In this document: in pieces, positions 1 to 8,510 of the stretch
Position numbering within the stretch: the stretch's first letter is position 1
Layout of the letters: each line of letters begins with the position of its first letter
Source of the DNA: Phreatobacter aquaticus
Lineage (GTDB): Bacteria; Pseudomonadota; Alphaproteobacteria; Rhizobiales; Phreatobacteraceae
DNA: 64,000 nt
Reading direction: 5' to 3'
Assembly (NCBI RefSeq): GCF_005160265.1
Contig: NZ_CP039865.1
Coordinates: 3,434,828-3,498,827, forward strand
The notes under the pieces: model-generated
Database searches by the model: none
Told to the model about the DNA's origin: nothing
What the model saw: only the letters and a program-made list of their open reading frames with translations
Made by a program: the position numbers and the translations under genes

Positions 1-152
1 CCAGCCTCACCGCCCGCAAGGAACTCGCCAAGGAGCTGCACTATACCGGTTCCACCGACGACACCGCGACGATGAACGTCTGGCTGATCAAGGAAGTCAT
101 GAAGCAGCTCGCCGCGAACGGCGGCAAGGTTCCCGATTCCCTGAAGCATTGA
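1..152 (+). CDS. DUF3597 domain protein, C-terminal end only
   Basis: Reading frame open from the left edge to a TGA at 150-152, so only about 49 C-terminal residues are visible. They include TARKELAKEL, the YTGSTDD segment and the closing NGGKVPDSLKH, which match the C-terminal half of DUF3597 proteins. These are small soluble proteins of unknown function, common in proteobacteria and distantly reminiscent of LysM-associated stress proteins. The 5' end lies outside the window. A strong terminator follows at 195-222, so this gene ends its transcript. Confidence 0.75.
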   Translation, partial: SLTARKELAKELHYTGSTDDTATMNVWLIKEVMKQLAANGGKVPDSLKH

Positions 153-194
153 GGTTTTGGGCCGCAATCTCTGCGGCCTATGCCTTCCCGAAAG

Positions 195-222
195 CGCCGC
201 CGGAGCAATCCGGCGGCGTTTT
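195..222 (+). terminator. Rho-independent terminator after the DUF3597 gene
   Basis: Perfect 10-bp GC-rich stem CGCCGCCGGA / TCCGGCGGCG with a GCAA tetraloop, followed by TTTT. It lies 43 bases after the stop codon of the rightward DUF3597 gene and just before the end of the leftward ion-channel gene, so it could separate both transcripts. Confidence 0.85.
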
Positions 223-228
223 CGTGTC

Positions 229-1065
229 TCAGCGCGTCTGTCTGGCGGCGATATCCGCGCGCAGCGCTGCCACCTCGCGCATCAGGCCGTCGATCCGTTC
301 GGCCATGGCCGCATCCGATCCGGCGGGATGGGTGAGCTTGGGTTGCGCATCGCCGGTCTCCTCGTCCAGCGCCGTCACCACCACGCCGATGAACAGGTTG
401 AGCGCCATGAAGGCCGACACGACCATGAAGGTGATGACAAAGACGAAGCCGTAAGGGTGGCCCTTCTCGGTCAGCGGCTTGACGATACCGCCCGCCCAGT
501 CGTCGAAGGTCATCGCCTGGAACAGCGTGAAGCTGGAGGCGCCGATCGAGCCGAACAGCTCCGGATTGGTCTCGCCGAACAGCTTGGTGCCGATCACCGC
601 GAAGACATAGAAGATCAGCGTCAGCAGCAGCGCGATCGACCCCATGCCGGGCAGGGCATGGATGAGGCCTGCCACCACCCGCCGGAGCGATGGGATCGCG
701 GTGACCAGCCTGAGCACCCTGAGTACGCGCAGGGCTCGCAGCACGGAGAGCGCGCCGGTGGCCGGGATGATCGCGATAGCGACCACGATCAGATCGAACA
801 CGCTCCAGGGATCGCGGATGAAGTGCCGGCCATTGACCGCCATCCGGGCGATCAGCTCGATCACGAAGACCGCAAGGATCACCCGGTCGATCGCATCAAG
901 CAGCGGTCCGACCGCCGCCACGGCAGCAGGGCTCGTCTCCAGCCCCAGCGTCACCGCATTGATCAGGATGAGGACGAGGATCACCCGCTCGAAGCGCGGA
1001 TGGGCAATGAAACTGGCAAGACGCTGGAACATGGGGTCTCCGGGAATCCGCTTCAGAGCATCCAT
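229..1065 (-). CDS. Bacterial voltage-gated ion channel (ion_trans superfamily)
   Basis: Predicted six-helix, single-domain voltage-gated cation channel of the BacNav type, acting as a tetramer in the inner membrane. Counted from the ATG at 1065 (278 aa), the S4 sensor has arginines spaced every third residue (R110, R113, R116, R119; motif LRALRVLRVLRLV). The pore loop reads TFDDWAG (T186-G192) and S6 is ALNLFIGVVVTAL. The last 30 residues look like a short coiled coil, as in BacNav tetramerisation tails. A longer start at 1128 adds 21 unconserved residues across a CATGTG/CACATG hairpin, so I prefer 1065. No clear ribosome site decides this. It follows the M48 protease gene on the same strand. 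The DD in the filter differs from the usual TLESW. Confidence 0.85.
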   Translation of the reverse strand: MDALKRIPGDPMFQRLASFIAHPRFERVILVLILINAVTLGLETSPAAVAAVGPLLDAIDRVILAVFVIELIARMAVNGRHFIRDPWSVFDLIVVAIAIIPATGALSVLRALRVLRVLRLVTAIPSLRRVVAGLIHALPGMGSIALLLTLIFYVFAVIGTKLFGETNPELFGSIGASSFTLFQAMTFDDWAGGIVKPLTEKGHPYGFVFVITFMVVSAFMALNLFIGVVVTALDEETGDAQPKLTHPAGSDAAMAERIDGLMREVAALRADIAARQTR

Positions 1066-1140
1066 GCGAGAGCCTGCGGCGTCCAGCCTCACCAAACCGC
1101 AAAGCCAGTTTTCCCATGTGTTTCCCACATGCTCTGTCGC

Positions 1141-2211
1141 TCAGTGCGGTGGACGGATACCCCAGGGGCCGCGCGCCTCCACCATCTGGGGCAGCGCCTC
1201 CCGGTCGGCCATGGCGGGCGGACGTGGCGGCATGGCCTGCGGCAGCCGTCCGCCGGCGGTCGCCGCCAGCGCCTGCACGCGCTTGGTGACCGAGGGATGG
1301 GTCGAGAACAGGTCGGAAAAGGCATTGTCCGGGTCGTTCTCGACGCACATGTCCATGATGCCCGACGGCACGCCGTCGATATCGGCGCGGCCGGATATCT
1401 TGAGCAGCGCCGAGATCATGGCGTCCGGGTTCTTGGTCAGCTCCACCGCGCCGGCATCGGCAAGGTATTCTCGCGCCCTGGACAGCGAGAGGCGGACGAT
1501 GATCGCCAGCACCCAGGAGGCCACGATGATCGCGATGCCGATCAGCACGGCCGCGCCGCCGCCCTTGCGGTCGTCGCGGCTGGACGACGAGGAAAACCGC
1601 AGTCCGCCTTGCGTGAACATCCGGAACACGATCTCGCCGACCAGCGACAGGACGCCGGCGATCACCACGGCGATGATCATCATCCTGACGTCGCCATTGC
1701 GGATATGGGTCAGCTCATGGGCGAGCACCGCCTCGATCTCGGCATCGTCGAGATTTGCGATCAGACCGGTGGTGACCGTGATGGTGAACTGCTTCTCGTT
1801 GACCCCGCTGGCGAAGGCGTTCAGCGCCTCGCTGTCCAGGATCGCCAGCTTCGGCATGGTCAACCCGCGCGAGATGCAGAGGTTTTCCAGCATTTTGTAG
1901 AGCTTCGGATTGTCCTCGCGGCCGATGCCGCGCGCGCCCGACATCAGCCCGATCATTCCGACATTGAAGCGAAAGCCGATGAACACCCAGGCGAGCGTGC
2001 CGAGCGTCACGAAGGGCAGGGCGACCAGGAAGGTGCGCCCGGTCGCAGCCGCCGCGCTCTCACCGGCTGTGACGAACCCAAGTCCATAGGCCACCAGGAT
2101 CAGCCCATAGGCCATGGCATAGGCGAGCACGAACAGGCCGGCGAGCAGGAAGCCCGAGCGGATGCGGTTGCGGCGGATATGGCCATAGAGCCCGAAGGCC
2201 TGCCCCACCAT
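1141..2211 (-). CDS. M48 family metalloprotease (HtpX-like)
   Basis: Membrane-bound zinc endopeptidase of family M48 (356 aa). Two N-terminal hydrophobic segments lie at about residues 20-48 and 60-78, followed by the zinc motif HELTH (H165, E166, H169). A further hydrophobic pair lies around residues 175-195 and 225-245, and the third-ligand region is REYLADAGAVEL. HtpX relatives degrade damaged membrane proteins. The start codon is 10 bases downstream of the lemA stop, so the two are co-transcribed. LemA with an M48 protease is a recurrent gene pair. Whether this is true HtpX or a paralogue cannot be told here, so no symbol is given. Confidence 0.9.
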   Translation of the reverse strand: MVGQAFGLYGHIRRNRIRSGFLLAGLFVLAYAMAYGLILVAYGLGFVTAGESAAAATGRTFLVALPFVTLGTLAWVFIGFRFNVGMIGLMSGARGIGREDNPKLYKMLENLCISRGLTMPKLAILDSEALNAFASGVNEKQFTITVTTGLIANLDDAEIEAVLAHELTHIRNGDVRMMIIAVVIAGVLSLVGEIVFRMFTQGGLRFSSSSSRDDRKGGGAAVLIGIAIIVASWVLAIIVRLSLSRAREYLADAGAVELTKNPDAMISALLKISGRADIDGVPSGIMDMCVENDPDNAFSDLFSTHPSVTKRVQALAATAGGRLPQAMPPRPPAMADREALPQMVEARGPWGIRPPH

Positions 2212-2221
2212 GACTTAAGCC

Positions 2222-2779
2222 TCAGAACTTGACGGTCGGGGCCTGGTCGAGCTGGGCGCGCGCTTCCGTGCCGACGTCGAAGAAGTCGCGCGGTTGAAAG
2301 CCCATCGACGCTGCGAACAGCGCCGCTGGAAAGGCCTGGATCGAGGCATTGTATTCGCTGACAGCATTGTTGAAGAAGCGCCGGGCGGCGGCGAGCTTGT
2401 TCTCCACATCGGCGAGCTGCTGCTGCAGCTCCTGGAAATTGACGCTGGCCTTCAGGTCCGGATAGGCCTCGGCGAGCGCCATCAGGCGGCCGACAGCGCC
2501 CGACAATTGCTGTTCGGCGGCGGCCTGCGCCTGCGGACCCTGGGCGGCTACCGCCGCGTTGCGGGCATTCACGACAGCCTCCAGCGTGCCGCGCTCGTGG
2601 GAGGCATAGCCCTTCACGGTCTCGACCAGGTTGGGGATGAGGTCGTGGCGCTGCTTCAGCTGCACGTCGATGTCGGCGAAGGCCTGGGCCACCCGCTGCC
2701 TCAAGCCCACGAGGCCGTTATAGGTGAAGATGACATAGACGACGGCGAGGACGATCAGTCCGAGAATGGCCCAACCCAT
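2222..2779 (-). CDS. lemA: LemA family protein
   Basis: 185-aa protein with one N-terminal membrane helix (ILGLIVLAVVYVIF) followed by the helical LemA domain. Typical stretches are YNGLVGLRQRV, IDVQLKQRHDLIPNLVETVKGYA and RRFFNNAVSEYN. The ATG at 2779 is preceded by AGGAG at a 6-base spacing, which fixes the start inside a much longer open frame. Function is not well established. LemA proteins are often paired with M48 proteases and TPM-domain proteins and are thought to act in envelope homeostasis. It heads the lemA-M48-(ion channel) leftward cluster. Confidence 0.93.
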   Translation of the reverse strand: MGWAILGLIVLAVVYVIFTYNGLVGLRQRVAQAFADIDVQLKQRHDLIPNLVETVKGYASHERGTLEAVVNARNAAVAAQGPQAQAAAEQQLSGAVGRLMALAEAYPDLKASVNFQELQQQLADVENKLAAARRFFNNAVSEYNASIQAFPAALFAASMGFQPRDFFDVGTEARAQLDQAPTVKF

Positions 2780-2856
2780 GGTCTGCTCCTGTGGCGATCG
2801 AGGACAAGGACCCTCGCACGATGCGCCGCCCCGCGCAAAACCCGCGAGAGGGCCGT

Positions 2857-3711
2857 TTAGTTCCTGAGCACTGCGCAGGCGCCGCCGGCACCCCGGATGC
2901 GCTCGCAGAGGGCGTCGGCTGCCCGCCGCGATGGTGCGGGCGCCCTGACACGGTAATAGGTCGCCCGGCCGAAGCTGCGGAGCCGCGACCCCAGGATCAT
3001 CGGCTGGACGTTGCCCAGAATGCCGGCGAGCCGGGCCCGGGCGCGGCCATAGCTCGCCAGCGCCACCGAGCGCGAGAAATGGCCGGCAAGCTGCACGCCC
3101 CAGGGGGCAAATGGGCCTTCCGCGATCGCAGGCGTGCCGGCGCCGCCGGGCCGGCGGATCTGCGCCGTCACCATCAGGCAGGTCTGCGGTGGATGATCGT
3201 GCAGGCCATCCGTGGGTTGAACCGGCCGGCGGCTCTCCTCGAGCCAGGATTCCGGCGAGCGTCCTGTGATCTTCCACACATAGTCCAGCGTCTCCGCCGG
3301 CAGCGAGCGTCCCTCGAGAAAGCCCTGCACGCGGTTCGGCCCGGCATTGTAGGCGGCGGCGGCCAGCCCCCAATTGCCGAAGCGCTTCATCAGGTCGGCC
3401 AGGAACGAGGCCGAATGGGCAATCGCCTGCTCCGGATCGAAGGGATCGGCGAGGCCGCGCTCGGCGGCGGTTCCGGGCATGAACTGCGCCACACCCTGCG
3501 CACCCGCCGGGCTCACCGCCCGCAGGCGGAAGCCGCTCTCGGCGAAGATCAGGCGGGTGAAGAAATGGACGGGCAGGCCGCGGGTACGCGCATTGCCCTC
3601 GATCAGCCGGCAGAGCGACTGCTCCAGCGTCTCGCCGTCGGGTGCCTGCGCGACGGCGGGCGTCGCGAGCGCGAGCAGCATGGCAGCAAGGATGAACCAT
3701 CGAGCCTGCAA
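2857..3711 (-). CDS. Lytic transglycosylase with C-terminal SPOR domain
   Basis: Secreted murein lyase. With the TTG start at 3711 the protein is 284 aa and begins with a plausible signal peptide (MQARWFILAAMLLALATPAVAQ). An in-frame ATG at 3681 would leave only 12 residues before the AVAQ cleavage site and no positive charge, so I favour TTG with moderate confidence. The SLT/GEWL fold is shown by LIFAESGFR (catalytic Glu about E58), GVAQFMPGTA and AAYNAGPNRV. The last ~75 residues (GVQLAGHFSRSVALASY ... CERIRGAGGACAVLRN) form an SPOR domain that binds denuded septal peptidoglycan, pointing to a division-site enzyme. Confidence 0.88.
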   Translation of the reverse strand: MQARWFILAAMLLALATPAVAQAPDGETLEQSLCRLIEGNARTRGLPVHFFTRLIFAESGFRLRAVSPAGAQGVAQFMPGTAAERGLADPFDPEQAIAHSASFLADLMKRFGNWGLAAAAYNAGPNRVQGFLEGRSLPAETLDYVWKITGRSPESWLEESRRPVQPTDGLHDHPPQTCLMVTAQIRRPGGAGTPAIAEGPFAPWGVQLAGHFSRSVALASYGRARARLAGILGNVQPMILGSRLRSFGRATYYRVRAPAPSRRAADALCERIRGAGGACAVLRN

Positions 3712-3776
3712 GGCGGTCCCCGTCGTGCATCGATGTTTCGGGCTTACCACGGTGGGCGAGGGCGGACAAAACAGGC

Positions 3777-4616
3777 TCAGGCAGCGGCCCGCTTCGGCGA
3801 AACCACCGCCACCAGCACGCCGAGCAGGATCAGCGCGCCGGAGCCGACGAGATGCAGCGTCAGCGGCTCGCCGAGCAGCAGGGTCGCGCCGACAGCTGCG
3901 ATCACCGGGGCGGTCAGCTGGACGACGGCGGCCTGCGCGCCGGTGGCGCCCCTGACAGCACGGTACCACACGACATAGCCAAGCCCGGAGGCCAGCGCGC
4001 CCGAGGCAAGGCCGGCCGCGAGGCCCAAGAGGGTCCATGTCTCCAGGGTCAGCGCCGCCGCGATCATCGCGACGCCCAGCGGTGCCGCCCGCAGAAAATT
4101 GCCGGCGGTCGCGCCGATCGGATCGGGCTCGCCCTTGCCGCGCAGCGAATAGATGCCCCAGGCGAGGCCCGAAAGTGTCATCAGGGCCGCGGCCAGCGGG
4201 TCGGGCGCGCCGAGGCGCGGGAAGACCAGCGCCACGAAGCCGGCAAAGGCCGCGCCGATGCCGAGCCACTCGATCAGGCCCGGCCGCTCGCCACGCATCA
4301 GCGACCACGAGATCATCGTGATCTGCACCATGGCGAACAGGATCAGCGCGCCGATGGCCGCCCCCAGCCGCACATAGGCCAGCGAAAAGGCGACCGCATA
4401 GCCGGCCAGCGCCAGCGCCGATGCCCAGCTGCCGGGAAGCCCGCGGCCGAGCCTGCCTTCGCGCGCCATCAGCAGGGACAGAACGACGGCTGCCGCCACC
4501 AGCCTCACGCCGGTGAAGGCGAGCGGCCCCATCGCGCCATCGGCGAGCGCGAGACGCGCCAGAAGCGAGTTGGCGGCGAACGCCACCATGGCGACCGTGG
4601 TGAGGAGTAAGGGCAT
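3777..4616 (-). CDS. EamA/DMT family transporter
   Basis: 279-aa integral membrane protein of the drug/metabolite transporter superfamily. It has about ten hydrophobic helices in two tandem EamA repeats: the first repeat starts LTTVAMVAFAANSLLAR and the second LMTLSGLAWGIYSLRGKG. The signature GAALGTGLAYLLWY region appears as ASGALASGLGYVVWYRA. Substrate unknown; relatives export amino acids or metabolites. The ATG at 4616 matches the family N terminus, and an upstream extension of about 70 residues lacks membrane character and is not used. Confidence 0.88.
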   Translation of the reverse strand: MPLLLTTVAMVAFAANSLLARLALADGAMGPLAFTGVRLVAAAVVLSLLMAREGRLGRGLPGSWASALALAGYAVAFSLAYVRLGAAIGALILFAMVQITMISWSLMRGERPGLIEWLGIGAAFAGFVALVFPRLGAPDPLAAALMTLSGLAWGIYSLRGKGEPDPIGATAGNFLRAAPLGVAMIAAALTLETWTLLGLAAGLASGALASGLGYVVWYRAVRGATGAQAAVVQLTAPVIAAVGATLLLGEPLTLHLVGSGALILLGVLVAVVSPKRAAA

Positions 4617-4864
4617 GGGATGTGCCAGGGAACGGGAGGTTCTTTCTACAGGCTGATCGACGTGGCGGCAGCACGTCTCTCGACCGATGGCCCGACGGGC
4701 CGATATCTGGCGCGCATGACTGTGGGCGACGGTAGAAAGCGGTGTCTTTGCGGATTGACGTAAGGTTGGCGGCCACTCACTGTCCGCCCGCGCTGTGCAC
4801 CGATCAGTCATACCGTCGCTCTTCAGCACCGCCGGCGCCAGACGGTTCCCTTAAGGACGATTCA

Positions 4865-5215
4865 ATGCGTTCCCTTGCTCTGGCGGCCTTCGCGGCAGCC
4901 TCTCTCTTTGCCTCCGTCGAGGCCCATGCCCAGGCCCAGCAGAATTTCGCGATGGTCAACCGCTCGGGCGCTCAGATCGACGAGGTCTATGTCAGCGCGT
5001 CCAATCGTGACAGCTGGGGCCGCGACATCCTGGGCGACGGCGTGATGCCGTCGGGCACCCGCCGCAACATCACCTTCCCGCGCGGCACGCGCGCTTGCGA
5101 GTTTGACATCCGCGTCGTGTTCGCCAATGGCCAGCGCCGCGAGACGCGCGGCGTCGACCTCTGCCAGGTCTCGACCGTCACGGTCACCCCGAGCGGCCGC
5201 TTCGCCACCGAGTGA
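4865..5215 (+). CDS. Small secreted protein of unknown function
   Basis: 116-aa protein starting with a clear signal peptide (MRSLALAAFAAASLFASVEAHAQA, cleavage after AHA). The mature part is about 92 residues with a conserved-looking core (MVNRSGAQIDEVYVSAS, DSWGRDILGDGVMPSG, and two cysteines, one in ACEFDIRVVF and one in DLCQVSTVTV) that could form a disulfide. It resembles short periplasmic hypothetical proteins of Hyphomicrobiales. I do not recognise a function. It is monocistronic and closes with a strong terminator. Confidence 0.8.
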   Translation: MRSLALAAFAAASLFASVEAHAQAQQNFAMVNRSGAQIDEVYVSASNRDSWGRDILGDGVMPSGTRRNITFPRGTRACEFDIRVVFANGQRRETRGVDLCQVSTVTVTPSGRFATE

Positions 5216-5244
5216 GGCGAGGGCCGACTGGCCCGACCCATCAA

Positions 5245-5274
5245 CCCGGCCCTGGCGACAGGGCCGGGTTTTTT
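5245..5274 (+). terminator. Rho-independent terminator
   Basis: Nine-bp perfect stem CCCGGCCCT / AGGGCCGGG with a 6-nt loop, followed by six T on the + strand and preceded by AA. It sits 30 bases after the small secreted protein gene and in front of the convergent glycosyltransferase gene end. Confidence 0.9.
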
Positions 5275-5290
5275 GTGCTCGGAGTCGGCG

Positions 5291-6817
5291 TTATCGCCGC
5301 TTCAGAAGGATGAACAGGTTGTCGCCGGTGCTGTAATGGAGGCCCCAGCGGCTGAGCGGCGGCTTCGGCCCGCCGAAGCGCCGGATCTCCGCGTAGGCGG
5401 CGAGCGCCTGCGGAAACCGTTCGGCCAGCAGCGTCAGTTCGGCTGGTCGCATCACCACATAGGTCGGCCTGAGCGCATCCACGATGCCCTCCAGCGTGCC
5501 GGTCGGCTTCATGCCGCGCTGGGCTGCCACCGCTATCGGCGAGCCGAGGCCCGGAAAATCATAGGTCGTCTTGTTGCGGGCAAACCAGCCGATATAGCCG
5601 AGCGGCTCAAGGCTGACGGTGTTGTTCGGCCCCATCATCTCGTTCAGGGCAAGGCCGATGGGCGTGCGCACGCTGTCCTCGATCTGCGTCTGCCATTCCT
5701 TCTCGATGGGAAACGAGAAGGGGATATGCATGGCATAGGCAAAGGCCAGCGCCGAACCAAGCACCAGGCTGGTCCGCTGGCTGAGCCAGGACGCGCCATA
5801 GCCGGCCATGACGGCACCAATCGCCGTGAATGGCGGCAGGTACCACATGTAATAGGCCGGCACGAGAGCGCTTGCCCGATAGATGAGGAACACAATCCCG
5901 AAGCCGGCGATGGCCAGCACGCGCTTGTCTTCACGCGCGGCGCGCACCAGACCCATGAGGCAGAGCACGATCACCACGCTCACGATGGGCAGCAGCACAT
6001 AATCGGGCAGCGGCGCCTTGTCGATGAAGGTCATCTGCCAGAACGGCGCGAAATGGCGCCACCATTGCAGCACGTATTCGAGCGGGGCGAGCCAGCCGAA
6101 ACTGCCGGTGACGATCTGGAACGACTGGCTCTTGGCGACGATCGTGTGGGGAACCGGCGAGCCGTAATAGAGCGTCGCGAACAGGAACCATGGCCCGCCG
6201 ACCAGCAACGTTCCGAGCACCACCTTCGGCACCTGCCGCCAGTCGATCAGCAGCACGGTGAGCCCGACGATCGGCAGCCAGAAGACGAATTCCGGCCGGC
6301 ACAGCATTCCGGCGCCGCTGGCAAAGCCCAGCCGCCACCAGCGGGACGCCAGCAGATAATGGGCATTGGCCAGCGCCACGGCGACGACCACCTGCGTCTC
6401 CATGCCGGCCATGCCGAAGAAGATGTGGTGCTGGTCGAGTGCGAGATAGCCGAGCACCATGATCAGCGCACCGGTGGAGAAGCCCAGCCGCCGGCCGATC
6501 TCATTGGCGTAATAGAGCGCCGGGATAACGGCGAACAGGCTCACCAGTTTCTGGAAGGCGAGCCCCTGGCCCACCGCCTCGCCGATCAGCGGCGCCAGGA
6601 TGCTGGCCGCCGAGGTGAAGGATTGGACGCGCGGCTCGCTGATGTGATGGGTGAGACCGTAACCCTCCCAGGCATTGCGTGCCGAGGTCAGCGTAATCAG
6701 CGCGTCTTCCCAGGTGCGGCCTGTATAGAGCCAGAAAACCAGGCGTGAGACGAGGGCAGCCAGCAAGAAAACCGAAAAAACCGGATTGTCCCGCAAGTAT
6801 CGAATGGCTTTCTGCAT
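5291..6817 (-). CDS. GT-C type membrane glycosyltransferase
   Basis: 508-aa polytopic protein with roughly ten to twelve hydrophobic segments and a soluble C-terminal region of about 120 residues. The acidic motif in the first periplasmic loop (TGRTWEDALITLTSARN...GYGLTHH, about residues 32-58) matches the D/E-D motif of GT-C enzymes that transfer sugars from polyprenyl-phosphate donors to envelope glycans or proteins. Acceptor unknown. The gene stands alone: its start is about 200 bases from the end of the next leftward gene (DUF2336 stop at 7017), and no other glycan genes are adjacent. Assignment to GT-C is good; the specific family (39, 87 or other) is uncertain. Confidence 0.75.
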   Translation of the reverse strand: MQKAIRYLRDNPVFSVFLLAALVSRLVFWLYTGRTWEDALITLTSARNAWEGYGLTHHISEPRVQSFTSAASILAPLIGEAVGQGLAFQKLVSLFAVIPALYYANEIGRRLGFSTGALIMVLGYLALDQHHIFFGMAGMETQVVVAVALANAHYLLASRWWRLGFASGAGMLCRPEFVFWLPIVGLTVLLIDWRQVPKVVLGTLLVGGPWFLFATLYYGSPVPHTIVAKSQSFQIVTGSFGWLAPLEYVLQWWRHFAPFWQMTFIDKAPLPDYVLLPIVSVVIVLCLMGLVRAAREDKRVLAIAGFGIVFLIYRASALVPAYYMWYLPPFTAIGAVMAGYGASWLSQRTSLVLGSALAFAYAMHIPFSFPIEKEWQTQIEDSVRTPIGLALNEMMGPNNTVSLEPLGYIGWFARNKTTYDFPGLGSPIAVAAQRGMKPTGTLEGIVDALRPTYVVMRPAELTLLAERFPQALAAYAEIRRFGGPKPPLSRWGLHYSTGDNLFILLKRR

Positions 6818-7016
6818 GCCGGTATTCCAGTGTGATGCCGCCGTGACCGCGGCATGACGTTGGATGCCCTGCGGGGCGTTCGGCGATAGCCTGCGCGGGC
6901 GTCGATGTCCAGTCGGCCGGATGGGCAGGTCTGATGCGGCTTCAGCGGGGCAGGGCGCGCATGGACGAGAAGATGGTGACCCTGCGGTCCGCGCTTCTCC
7001 AGCAGCCTGCCAGCGC

Positions 7017-8066
7017 TCAGAAGCGCGTCGTCATGCGCACCTTGAGAAATCGCAAGGCGCGTTGCGCTTCCGCCAGTTCGATCGCGTCATAGCGATCCGC
7101 CAGATCGGCCGGAATGTTCAACGGCTCGCATCGGCGATCGGCCCGCAGGATGAGAACGCCTTCCAGCACGCTGTAGTCCAGTTCAAGCGAGCGCAGCAGC
7201 ACCATGATGAGATTGATGTCCTTGGACACCAGGGTCTGCAGGACGAAGGCGGCCTGGAAACCGGATGCTTTGCCGATCACCAGCGCGACGTCGAAGATCC
7301 GCTTCTGGTCGCAAAGTCGCGCCAATGCATCGCCCAGCGCGATCGTCGCGGTGCCAATCGCCGCAAGGATCTCTTCCGCCTCGAGGTTATCCGCGATGCG
7401 CTTGGCGGTCTGGTGCTCGAAGGTGGGCTGCGGGCGTGTGGGCGAGCGGGCCTGGCGGAGCGACAGTTGCAAGGCCAGCGCTTCCGAGACGAGCGGCGCC
7501 AGCTTGCGTGCGGCCTCCGGTGACAGGTCTGGCCGATCGACCAGAAGGGCGCCCAGCGTGACGTCGTAACGGGCAAGCCCGATCAAGGTCGACATCGAAT
7601 CCCGGGAGATCTCGGCGCGCGGGTGACCGGTGACGCCGTGACGGACGATTCGGCTGCCCCGCTGGATCAGGATGTCGGTGAGCGATGCCGGCAGGCTTGC
7701 ACGGCGGACGATGGCCTGCAGATGATCATCCGAGCCGGTGCTGGCCACTTCCGCGAGCTGGACATGCGGCAGGATCGGCGACTGGCTGAGCACAGGCCCG
7801 GCGACAGCGATCTGGGGATCATGGGCGAGCGTGCCGAGCACATTGACCGGCGCGCGGCTGCTGGGGGCGATGCGCTCCGAATAGGACACGCGATGGTCGT
7901 CCGGCATGTCGCGAAGCACGCGGGTGACGATCTCGCCGAACAGGTATTCCTCGGAATCGGAGGGCGGCGTCACCTGGTCCAGATAGAGGTCCGTGATGCT
8001 GCGCAGCAGTGCCAGCCGCTTGTCCGGCTCCCGTTCGGTTGCAAGGTGCTTCAGATCATCGAGCAT
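7017..8066 (-). CDS. DUF2336 domain protein
   Basis: 349-aa soluble, mostly helical protein starting MLDDLKHLATE. It contains the recurrent features of alphaproteobacterial DUF2336 proteins: FGEIVTRVLRDM, the HDPQIAVAGPVLSQSP segment, ILIQRGSRIV and a HEAT-like arrangement. Function is unknown; in other alphaproteobacteria members are found near regulatory or motility genes. The extended 5' intergenic region (8067-8510) separates it from a divergent LysR gene. Confidence 0.82.
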   Translation of the reverse strand: MLDDLKHLATEREPDKRLALLRSITDLYLDQVTPPSDSEEYLFGEIVTRVLRDMPDDHRVSYSERIAPSSRAPVNVLGTLAHDPQIAVAGPVLSQSPILPHVQLAEVASTGSDDHLQAIVRRASLPASLTDILIQRGSRIVRHGVTGHPRAEISRDSMSTLIGLARYDVTLGALLVDRPDLSPEAARKLAPLVSEALALQLSLRQARSPTRPQPTFEHQTAKRIADNLEAEEILAAIGTATIALGDALARLCDQKRIFDVALVIGKASGFQAAFVLQTLVSKDINLIMVLLRSLELDYSVLEGVLILRADRRCEPLNIPADLADRYDAIELAEAQRALRFLKVRMTTRF

Positions 8067-8510
8067 AGAAAGGCAGATCCCCGGGGCTAGCCATCAAAAT
8101 CGGGGCGAAACTGGCCCAGATTTGTTGAAAATTGTCCGGCTTGGCGGTCAGGGCTGCGGTAATGGCCGTTAATCCTGATGGTGGATTGAGCCGATGCACC
8201 CTGGCGGGAGAACGGGCATTAATCATGATGGTCTTGGCAATCATGTCGGGCATTCGAGCAATGGACAGGTGAGCGCCGCGCGAGGCGGGCATATTGTCAA
8301 TCCGTGATGAACGGCAGGAAGCATAAAAAGCGCAAACACAGTCGTTGGTTGCTGTGCTTAATGCATATCAGTATTCTGGAAGATCATAATGCAATCTTTG
8401 CATTAACAGGTGGCGCCCGATGATGGCCGATATGCATTAGGTCACCTTGCGTCATATCCGCCGCTGAACGAGGTGGGGATGTGGACGCCGCGGTTTATGC
8501 AGGGAATCCC
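8067..8510. other. Divergent intergenic region with LysR-type operator boxes
   Basis: 444 bases between the leftward DUF2336 gene and the rightward LysR gene. No convincing gene is present. The half nearest the LysR gene is locally AT-rich and holds three TAATGCA/TGCATTA boxes (8359-8366, the perfect palindrome 8387-8405, and 8431-8439). Confidence 0.6.
8387..8405. promoter_or_regulatory. Perfect palindromic operator candidate upstream of the LysR gene
   Basis: TAATGCAATCTTTGCATTA: two perfectly complementary 8-bp arms around a 3-bp centre, 105 bases upstream of the LysR start. Related half-sites TAATGCAT (8359-8366) and TATGCATTA (8431-8439) lie on either side at near-helical spacing. The T-N11-A geometry of LysR-family sites is satisfied, so autoregulation is the simplest reading. 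Confidence 0.6.

Noticed and set aside
157-2232. Long + strand frame (691 codons) rich in His, Arg, Asp and Gln
   Set aside because: It is antisense to the ion-channel and M48 protease genes, has the composition typical of the reverse of high-GC coding DNA, and shows no domain.
5273-6748. Long + strand frame opposite the GT-C glycosyltransferase
   Set aside because: Antisense shadow; the minus strand encodes a well-structured polytopic membrane protein with a GT-C motif.
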